From JAHEEL01 sp964195545 (GTDB taxonomy: Bacteria; Actinomycetota; Acidimicrobiia; Spongiisociales; UBA5794), in NCBI GenBank assembly GCA_964195545.1, contig CAXMQQ010000036.1, positions 1 through 26,891 of the forward strand: 26,891 nt of DNA. Reading direction: 5' to 3'. Of the stretch, positions 21,316 through 26,891 are shown piece after piece. Numbering within the stretch: position 1 is the stretch's first letter; the number at the start of each line of letters is the position of its first letter. A program made the position numbers and the translations under genes. The notes under the pieces were generated by a model. The model was not told the origin of the DNA. It did not search any database and saw nothing but the letters and a program-made list of their open reading frames with translations.

Positions 21316-22050
21316 CTACACCGTCAGGACATCCTTCACCACGTCGTACACCGCCGACGTTCGGAGTCGATCAACGTCGCCGAGCGCACTCTCGAGATCC
21401 CGGTCATACGGCACCGAACCCAGGAACGGCACACCGGCAGTATCCGCAAGCGACGCAACCGCCTGTTCGTTCCCCCTGCGCATGTTCTCCAGGAGCCCGA
21501 TCATGGGGACGTCGAGTTCTGTGAACAGCTGCAATGCGCGACGGACGCTGTCGATGACAACTCTCGATCCGTTGCCAACCAGCAGGAACTCCAGTCTGGG
21601 CACGAGGTGGATCACGTCGAGGTTGGTGTCACCCAAACCTGGGGGCATGTCGAGCACGAGCACGTCGAGATCACCCCATCGGATGATCGCGAGCAGTTCG
21701 AGCAGGGCGCTGGTCGCAGCATCCCCACGCAGCGGAAGGGCCGCATCGCCGGAGAAGAAGGCCACAGACACCATGTGAATCCCGTGGACGAAGTGGGGGT
21801 CGATCCCGAACTCCTCGTTGGGGAAGCCACGCTCGACGCCCAGGACGACGTGGTCGCTGGGAGACGTGAAATCGAGGTCGAACAGGCCCACTCGTTTGCC
21901 CTGGTCGGCAAGAGCGAGCGCCAGCGTCGAGGCGACGACGCTCCTGCCTACGCCTCCCTTGCTGCCGGACACTCCGATAACGCGCGAGACGTCGGCGAGC
22001 CTGTCGTTGATTACGAAGGCGCGGGGGTCGATCGGCTCACCCTCGATCAT
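21316..22050 (-). CDS. Mrp/MinD-family ATPase, probable partner of HypA
   Basis: 244-aa deviant-Walker-A ATPase. Seen: SGSKGGVGRS (28-37) with the signature Lys31 present but Arg36 where the P-loop lysine is expected, then FDLDFTSPSDHVVLG (about 54-68) and a Walker B-like LVLDMPPGLGDTNLDVI. DMPPG followed by GD is typical of the Mrp/NBP35 subfamily. No CxxC iron-sulfur motif is visible. The ATG at 22050 lies 14 bases inside hypA, so the two are coupled. In Thermococcus a Mrp/MinD-type ATPase does the HypB job with HypA; the same role (nickel delivery) is inferred here. A general scaffold or cargo-loading role cannot be excluded. Confidence 0.82.
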   Translation of the reverse strand: MIEGEPIDPRAFVINDRLADVSRVIGVSGSKGGVGRSVVASTLALALADQGKRVGLFDLDFTSPSDHVVLGVERGFPNEEFGIDPHFVHGIHMVSVAFFSGDAALPLRGDAATSALLELLAIIRWGDLDVLVLDMPPGLGDTNLDVIHLVPRLEFLLVGNGSRVVIDSVRRALQLFTELDVPMIGLLENMRRGNEQAVASLADTAGVPFLGSVPYDRDLESALGDVDRLRTSAVYDVVKDVLTV

Positions 22051-22465
22051 CGTCGCTGCTTCCTTCGACTCGTACGAGCGTGATGCCACGGCCGGCTCGA
22101 ATCTCAAAGTCCGGGCTTCCGCACGAAGGGCACCGAGCGAATGCATGGGAGAGTTCGGGGATGAAGTGAATGGCTTCGCCCTGGTCGCCGCCATCGTCGA
22201 TGCCCGCTTCTTCCCGGCTGTAGTCGGTACCGCAGGAGCGGCACTGGAAGCGAACTGGCTCCCCGGAGACATCGAACGTCACGCCGGTCAAGCGGGAATC
22301 CTTGGCCGGTAGCACGGTCGTCAGAGAGAACTCGAAGAGTTCTCTCTTGATCTGCTGCAATTCGCCGACCTTGACGACGATGCTGTCGATTCGGTCTATG
22401 CCGGCCTCGTCGGCAGCCGTCAGGGCTGCCTTCAGGACGGAATCTGCGAGGGCTAGCTCATGCAT
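22037..22465 (-). CDS. hypA: Hydrogenase nickel metallochaperone HypA, long zinc-domain form
   Basis: 142 aa. HypA carries Ni(II) to the [NiFe]-hydrogenase large subunit (or urease) with HypB. Seen: the N-terminal Met-His-Glu (MHELALADSV) whose His2 and Glu3 bind nickel, then a zinc domain with C75-x2-C78 and C112-x2-C115. The 33-residue gap between the two CxxC pairs is much longer than in E. coli HypA (about 13) and close to that of archaeal HypA from Thermococcus. The start is fixed by the MHE motif, with GGAGAGG upstream. No other hyp gene or hydrogenase is in the window. The long form and the Mrp/MinD partner fit together. Confidence 0.93.
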   Translation of the reverse strand: MHELALADSVLKAALTAADEAGIDRIDSIVVKVGELQQIKRELFEFSLTTVLPAKDSRLTGVTFDVSGEPVRFQCRSCGTDYSREEAGIDDGGDQGEAIHFIPELSHAFARCPSCGSPDFEIRAGRGITLVRVEGSSDDDRG

Positions 22466-22514
22466 CTGTACGTTCCTCTCCGGAGGCGGAGGGTACAAGG
22501 CGACGTGTTCCATG

Positions 22515-22534
22515 AGGAAGTAGGAAGTAGAAGG
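22515..22534. repeat. Heptanucleotide tandem repeat AGGAAGT, about 2-3 units
   Basis: AGGAAGT AGGAAGT AGAAGG, upstream of hypA in the gap between the dppF end and hypA. Period seven, as in the other short tandem repeats here. Confidence 0.7.
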
Positions 22535-22549
22535 ATGCGGGGTCGTGGT

Positions 22550-22584
22550 CTTGCAACTTGAAGCTTGTAGCTAGCGGCTACCGG
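22550..22584. repeat. Degenerate heptanucleotide repeat running into the dppF stop
   Basis: Consecutive 7-mers CTTGCAA, CTTGAAG, CTTGTAG, CTAGCGG, CTACCGG, drifting step by step. It ends across the dppF stop codon (22578-22580). The period of seven is clear though each unit differs. Confidence 0.6.
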
Positions 22585-23582
22585 GTGTCCAGATCCTGAT
22601 GGGCTCCGGTCCGGATGTGACATGCCGCCAGGTGTTCGTCGGAGCCGTTGGCGGGCAGCAGATCCGGGACTTCGACATCGCAGATCCCTGCCTGAGCGAT
22701 CGAGCATCGGGGGTGGAAGTGGCAACCCGGCGGAGAGTTGATGGGAGAGGGGACGTCACCCTGGAGGATCACCCGATTGCGCGGACGATCGGGATCCGGT
22801 ATCGGGATCGCCGATAGCAACGCCTCGGTGTAGGGGTGAACGGGGTTGGCGTAGAGACGATCGCGGTCCGTGAATTCGACGATGCGTCCGAGGTACATCA
22901 CGGCTACACGATCCGAGATGTGCTCGACCACACCGAGGTTGTGAGCGATGAACAACAGCGTCAAATTGAGTTCCTGTTGCAGCTCCTTGAGAAGGTTGAG
23001 AACCTGAGCCTGCACTGACACGTCGAGTGCCGACACTGGTTCATCGGCGACCAGGAACTCCGGCTCCAGGACCAAGGCACGAGCGAGGCCGATGCGCTGA
23101 CGTTGACCACCCGAGAATTCATGCGGGTACCGGCCGGCATGGCTCGGCTCGAGGCCGACGAGATCGAGCATTCGATTGACTCGATCCCGACGTTCCTGGC
23201 GATTCCCCACCCCGTGCAACCGGAGGCCCTCAGCGATCGAGTCACCGACCTGAGTCCTTGGATCGAGCGAAGAGAACGGATCCTGGAAGATGATCTGGAC
23301 CTTTCGGCGGAACGGTTTGATGTCACTTCCCTTGACGTGAGTGACGTCTTGACCCTCGAACGTGATCGATCCCGAGGTTGGCTCGAGGAGTCGGACCAGC
23401 ATTCTGCCGAGCGTCGTCTTGCCACATCCGGATTCTCCGACGAGTCCGATCGACTCGCCCTTCTTGATGTCGAGGTTCACACCATCCACCGCGTCAACGG
23501 TGCCAGTCTGTCGTTGCAGGATGCCGGTCCTGACCGGGAACTGCTTCACCAGGTCCTTGACCTCGACGAGGCGTTCACTCAT
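22578..23582 (-). CDS. dppF: Dipeptide/oligopeptide ABC transporter ATP-binding protein DppF
   Basis: 334-aa ABC ATPase of the peptide/nickel uptake family. Seen: Walker A GESGCGKTT, QIIFQDPFSSLDPR in the Q-loop, signature FSGGQRQRIGLARAL, Walker B VADEPVSALDVS, and the C-terminal oligo_HPY extension with its cysteine cluster (CHFHPRCSIAQAGIC). The ATG at 23582 is eight bases inside dppD. It is the final gene of the operon. It pairs with DppD as a heterodimer. Confidence 0.95.
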   Translation of the reverse strand: MSERLVEVKDLVKQFPVRTGILQRQTGTVDAVDGVNLDIKKGESIGLVGESGCGKTTLGRMLVRLLEPTSGSITFEGQDVTHVKGSDIKPFRRKVQIIFQDPFSSLDPRTQVGDSIAEGLRLHGVGNRQERRDRVNRMLDLVGLEPSHAGRYPHEFSGGQRQRIGLARALVLEPEFLVADEPVSALDVSVQAQVLNLLKELQQELNLTLLFIAHNLGVVEHISDRVAVMYLGRIVEFTDRDRLYANPVHPYTEALLSAIPIPDPDRPRNRVILQGDVPSPINSPPGCHFHPRCSIAQAGICDVEVPDLLPANGSDEHLAACHIRTGAHQDLDTR

Positions 23583-24630
23583 CTGGGTCCCCTTCCGAGT
23601 AGAGCCAACACCGAACTTGGTGGCCCGGCGCATGCTCGATCAGTTGAGGTTCCTGTTTGAGACAGATATCGAGGTTGTTGTCGACCCGAGCAGAACATCT
23701 GTCGGCGAACCGGCATCCGGGGGGCAGGTCGATGAGGGATGGCACGATGCCGGGGATCGTGTCGAGTGTCTCAACGGGTGCGCCGAGAACCGGGATTGAT
23801 CCGATCAGACCCCTCGTGTACGGGTGTAGCGGGTTCTTGAAGATCGTGCGAACGTCCGTCTGTTCCACAATCTCACCTGCGTACATCACAGCTACCCGGT
23901 CGGCCATCTCGGCGACCACTCCGAGGTCATGCGTGATGAGGAGGACTGCGGTAGCCGAAGTGCCTTGAAGATCTCGGATCAGATCGAGAATCTGGGCCTG
24001 GATGGTCACGTCTAGCGCCGTCGTAGGCTCGTCGGCGATGAGCAGTTCCGGCTCGCACGAGAGCGCCATCGCGATCATCACTCGCTGTCCCATCCCGCCG
24101 GACAGTTCGTGGGGATAGGCCTTCGCCCGCGACTCCGGATCGGGGATGCCGACCTGGGTGAGCATCTCGATGGTCCTCTCCTGCTCAACGTTCTTGGACC
24201 AATCCCGATGGAGCTTGTAGACCTCTCTGATCTGAACGCCAGCCCGCTGTACGGGATTGAGGGCCGATCCCGGCTGCTGGAAGATCATCGAAATGTGCTC
24301 GCCGCGCAGGCGTCGCAGCTCGTCTTCCTTCATCGACACGATGTTCCGACCGTCGAAGAGGATCTCGCCTGCGACGATTTCACCCGGGTGGGGAATCAGT
24401 CCCATGATCGAGAGGGACGTGACCGACTTGCCGCATCCTGATTCTCCGACGAGCCCCAAGACTTCGCCCCGATTGATCTTCAGAGACACTTCGTCCACCG
24501 CCTTGACGACGCCGTCGCGTGTGTCGAAGTGTGTCTTCAGACCATTGATCTCCAGCAGCAGATCGCCAGAGGTCCCGCGTTTCGGAGGCAGCGGCGTGAC
24601 GTTCTCAGACGGTGGCTTCCTGGAGGTCAT
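23575..24630 (-). CDS. dppD: Dipeptide/oligopeptide ABC transporter ATP-binding protein DppD
   Basis: 351-aa ABC ATPase. Seen: an N-terminal 22-residue extension, Walker A GESGCGKSVTS, the Q-loop MIFQQPGSALNPV, signature LSGGMGQRVMIAMAL (Met in place of the usual Gln after LSGG, as in several DppD proteins), Walker B IADEPTTALDVT and the C-terminal oligo_HPY region with CRFADRCSA. The start overlaps the dppC stop by four bases. The length is normal. Confidence 0.95.
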   Translation of the reverse strand: MTSRKPPSENVTPLPPKRGTSGDLLLEINGLKTHFDTRDGVVKAVDEVSLKINRGEVLGLVGESGCGKSVTSLSIMGLIPHPGEIVAGEILFDGRNIVSMKEDELRRLRGEHISMIFQQPGSALNPVQRAGVQIREVYKLHRDWSKNVEQERTIEMLTQVGIPDPESRAKAYPHELSGGMGQRVMIAMALSCEPELLIADEPTTALDVTIQAQILDLIRDLQGTSATAVLLITHDLGVVAEMADRVAVMYAGEIVEQTDVRTIFKNPLHPYTRGLIGSIPVLGAPVETLDTIPGIVPSLIDLPPGCRFADRCSARVDNNLDICLKQEPQLIEHAPGHQVRCWLYSEGDPDE

Positions 24631-25580
24631 CGGTTCAGCGTGGGGTCGAGGGCATCCCGCAGTCCGTCACCCATGAGGTTGAAACCGAGGACCGTGATCA
24701 TGATGGCGAGACCGGGGAAGAAGACGAGGTGTGGGGCGGTGAAGAGTTGGTTCCTTTCGGATGCCAGCATCGAGCCCCATTCGGCCATCGGCGGCTGCGC
24801 TCCCAACCCGAGGAACGAGAGGCCGGCAGCCTCCAAGATTGCCGTAGCGACACCGAGTGTGGCGAGGACGACCAGCGGCGTCAGAGCGTTCGGGATCACC
24901 CGGCGAAGCAACAGTTGAGTCGATGAAGCTCCGAGAGCCCGCGACGCTGATACGAAGTCGCTCTCTTTGATCGAGAGCACTTGTGCTCGCATCACGCGGG
25001 CGTACCCCGGAATGGTGACGATGGCGATGGCGATCAGCGCATTCCGCAAACCAGGCCCGAGGACGGCAACGATGGCGATTGCCAACAAGAGAGACGGGAA
25101 GCCCAGAACCACGTCCATCACGCGCATGATCACATTGTCGAGCCACCCTCCCGTGAAGCCCGCGATCGCCCCGAAGGCACTGCCGACGAGCAAAGCGATG
25201 GTGACGGTAAAGAAACCGAGAGTGAGGCTGACCCGGGCTCCGTAGATGACCCGTGAGAACTCGTCCCGCACGTTGCCGTCAGTCCCCATGACGTGTTGAG
25301 GTATCTCTTCTGAACAACCGAAGGCGTGGACACACGGCGAATCGCGCGGTCCCACGTCCTCTTTGCCGATGAGTATTTCGTTCGGTGGATATGGCGCAAG
25401 GATCGGGGCGAAGACGGCCATGAGGACGAGCAGCGACACGATGGTGAGGCCGATCATTCCCGACTTGCGGCCGCGGAAGCGACTCAGGGTGAGTTTCCAC
25501 TGGCTCGACGGTTTGTCGCGCAGCAGGTCGCCGGATCCGGTGACGTTCTCCAGGGCGGCGAGATCCTTGCGGCGGGTCAT
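24627..25580 (-). CDS. dppC: Dipeptide/oligopeptide ABC transporter permease DppC
   Basis: 317-aa integral membrane permease (BPD_transp_1). Seen: an N-terminal cytoplasmic stretch, a first membrane helix (IGLTIVSLLVLMAVFAPIL), a periplasmic loop containing two cysteines (SPCVHAFGCSEEIPQHVMGTD), which is longer than in typical DppC and may form a disulfide, and the EAA coupling loop ending EAAGLSFLGLGAQPPMAEWG. The ATG at 25580 is seven bases after the dppB stop. Confidence 0.93.
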   Translation of the reverse strand: MTRRKDLAALENVTGSGDLLRDKPSSQWKLTLSRFRGRKSGMIGLTIVSLLVLMAVFAPILAPYPPNEILIGKEDVGPRDSPCVHAFGCSEEIPQHVMGTDGNVRDEFSRVIYGARVSLTLGFFTVTIALLVGSAFGAIAGFTGGWLDNVIMRVMDVVLGFPSLLLAIAIVAVLGPGLRNALIAIAIVTIPGYARVMRAQVLSIKESDFVSASRALGASSTQLLLRRVIPNALTPLVVLATLGVATAILEAAGLSFLGLGAQPPMAEWGSMLASERNQLFTAPHLVFFPGLAIMITVLGFNLMGDGLRDALDPTLNR

Positions 25581-25587
25581 GCAACGC

Positions 25588-26667
25588 TCATTTGATGCGA
25601 ATCCTCGGGTCGAGGTAGCCGTAGGAGAGGTCGACGAGCAGGTTCACCATGACATAGCCAGCTGCGATGACCACGGTGAAGCCTTGTACCACGGCGTAGT
25701 CACGCCCTGTGATGGCGTCAAAGAGGGCTCGTCCCACTCCGGCGAGTCCGAACACGGTCTCGGTGAGCACCGCGCCGCCAAGGAGGGCACCGAGTGAGAG
25801 ACCGATGATGGTGACGACGGGAAGGAGTGAGTTACGGAGAGCGTGATGGCGTACGACGCGAGTCTCTGTCGCTCCCTTGGCCCTGGCCGTTCTGATGTAG
25901 TCCTTGCTCATCACTTCGAGCAGCGAACTTCGGGTGATTCTGGCGATGATCGCCAGCGGGATGGTGGCGAGGGCGATCGCCGGCAGGATCATGTGCTTGA
26001 TCGAATCCCAGAACACTTCCCAGTTCAGTGTGATCAGAGCATTGAAGATGTAGAAGTTCCCGACAAACTCGTGGAACGTTGCCCAGAATCCCTCTTCGTT
26101 GAGATCCCATCCCCACACTTCGTAGTAGGGGACGGAGAACACGCCTGCAGTTATCCGACCCGATGGAGGTAACGCAAACGGGGTGTCCTTCAAGACGAGG
26201 GCGAACAAGTATGCGAGCATGAGGCCCAGCCAGAAGACGGGCATTGAGACACCAACGTTGGCGAAGGCCATCGTCGCACTGTCGATCGCAGTGTTATGTC
26301 TGCGGGCGGCGATGATCCCCATCGGGACACCGACGACGACAGCGATGACGAGAGAGGAGAACGCCAGCTCGATTGTGAGTGGGAGCCGCTCGATGAGCAA
26401 CTGGTTCACCGGCCGGGAGAAGCGGACCGACTCGCCGAGGTTGAACGTCACCACGTTCTTCATGTAGATGCTGAGTTGGACCCAGATCGGTTCGTTGAGA
26501 CCGTTGGCCTCATCGAACCGCTCACACGCCTCTTCTGTGGCGCGCTCGCCGAGCATCGATGAACACGGATCGCCGGGGATCGCACGCATGAGGAAGAACA
26601 CCACGATGATGATCCCGAGGAGCACCGGGATGGCGAGGAGCGTGCGGCGTGTGATGAATCCAAGCAT
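25588..26667 (-). CDS. dppB: Dipeptide/oligopeptide ABC transporter permease DppB
   Basis: 359-aa integral membrane permease. Seen: the N-terminal RRTLLAIPVLLGIIIVVFFL helix, a large periplasmic loop with GDPCSSMLGERATEEACERF (about 31-51, two cysteines), the EAA-type coupling loop (RITRSSLLEVMSKDYIRTAR, then AKGATETRVVRHHALRNSLL) and the C-terminal Leu-Ser-Tyr-Gly-Tyr-Leu-Asp-Pro-Arg ending common to DppB. The second insert near residues 175-215 is longer than in E. coli DppB. It is the first permease gene after the binding protein. Confidence 0.94.
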   Translation of the reverse strand: MLGFITRRTLLAIPVLLGIIIVVFFLMRAIPGDPCSSMLGERATEEACERFDEANGLNEPIWVQLSIYMKNVVTFNLGESVRFSRPVNQLLIERLPLTIELAFSSLVIAVVVGVPMGIIAARRHNTAIDSATMAFANVGVSMPVFWLGLMLAYLFALVLKDTPFALPPSGRITAGVFSVPYYEVWGWDLNEEGFWATFHEFVGNFYIFNALITLNWEVFWDSIKHMILPAIALATIPLAIIARITRSSLLEVMSKDYIRTARAKGATETRVVRHHALRNSLLPVVTIIGLSLGALLGGAVLTETVFGLAGVGRALFDAITGRDYAVVQGFTVVIAAGYVMVNLLVDLSYGYLDPRIRIK

Positions 26668-26693
26668 TGAGTGTGACGCAGCGTAGAGGCGAG

Positions 26694-26719
26694 CGGGGGA
26701 GGCGTTGCCGCCTCCCCCG
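26694..26719 (-). terminator. Intercistronic hairpin between the binding protein and dppB
   Basis: An 11-bp GC stem (CGGGGGAGGCG with its complement) and a 4-nt loop lie between the stop of the binding-protein gene (26748) and dppB (26667). Such hairpins often partially terminate or protect mRNA so that the binding protein outnumbers the membrane subunits; that role is inferred. Confidence 0.75.
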
Positions 26720-26747
26720 TCTCTCTACGGTCGTTGTTGCAGAGGGC

Positions 26748-26891
26748 CTACTCCGATGGAGCGTTGATCAGGCCGTTCCACAGGTAGTCGTAGTAGTCGA
26801 ACGTGCCGCTGTTGCCGGTGTGCATCGGGCTCGAAGCATCGAGACCCGCCGTGAGCGACACGATGACGTCGTTGGCATCGAGCGTAGAACC
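26748..26891 (-). CDS. Peptide ABC transporter substrate-binding protein, C-terminal end (partial)
   Basis: Only the last 47 codons are in the window; the gene continues beyond the right edge. The tail contains DANDVIVSLTAGLDASSPMH and FDYYDYLWNGLINAPSE before the TAG. The FDYYDYLWNGLI ending resembles SBP_bac_5 (DppA/OppA) proteins, and its position directly upstream of dppB supports this. Confidence 0.75.
   Translation of the reverse strand, partial: GSTLDANDVIVSLTAGLDASSPMHTGNSGTFDYYDYLWNGLINAPSE

Overview
This 26.9 kb window is ordinary-looking, high-GC chromosomal DNA from a bacterium that is most likely an actinomycete (Actinomycetota). The class Acidimicrobiia is my best guess. The reasons are the GC-rich codon use, GTG and TTG starts, Thr-rich linkers (runs of TTTTVEE type) after single membrane anchors, -10-like hexamers only 5-8 nt upstream of several start codons (leaderless-style promoters), a group 2 sigma factor, and an AbiEi/DUF559 fusion protein of a type common in actinomycetes. 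No phage, IS element or CRISPR array is visible.

Layout from left to right: (1) hflX (minus). (2) A branched-chain amino-acid ABC transporter, with the binding protein livK on the plus strand converging on a tightly overlapping livH-livM-livG-livF operon on the minus strand; the two meet at a strong hairpin. LivH carries an unusual secreted N-terminal domain. (3) A CBS-pair protein, a cluster of 53-nt repeats, a PAT-like GNAT acetyltransferase, a selenocysteine tRNA and an orphan Cys-rich gene. (4) A long-chain acyl-CoA ligase, a small membrane-anchored Xre-type regulator and a TauE/SafE permease. (5) A cell-envelope cluster: a fusion of a BY-kinase-like ATPase (without its Walker A lysine) to an LCP domain, flanked by two paralogous membrane-anchored proteins of unknown function. 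(6) A small glycine-zipper membrane protein, a group 2 sigma-70 factor, a second CBS-pair protein and an AbiEi/DUF559 gene with 53-nt repeats on both sides. (7) A minus-strand cluster: hypA with a long zinc-domain insert, an overlapping Mrp/MinD ATPase, a short flavin-reductase-like protein and a P-loop NTPase. (8) A dipeptide/oligopeptide ABC operon (dppB-C-D-F), with the end of its binding protein at the right edge.

The least explained signal is a family of 53-nt repeats, seven copies in this window. Its internal core starts exactly 8 nt after the stop codon of three unrelated genes, in the same orientation as the gene. The repeats also bracket, in inverted orientation, a gene with a Vsr-like nuclease domain. 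Other points worth attention are the tRNA-Sec with a 12-pair rather than 13-pair acceptor/T branch, the pseudo-kinase/LCP fusion with its paralogous neighbours, an archaeal-style HypA plus Mrp/MinD pair, and intergenic tandem repeats that all have a period of seven.
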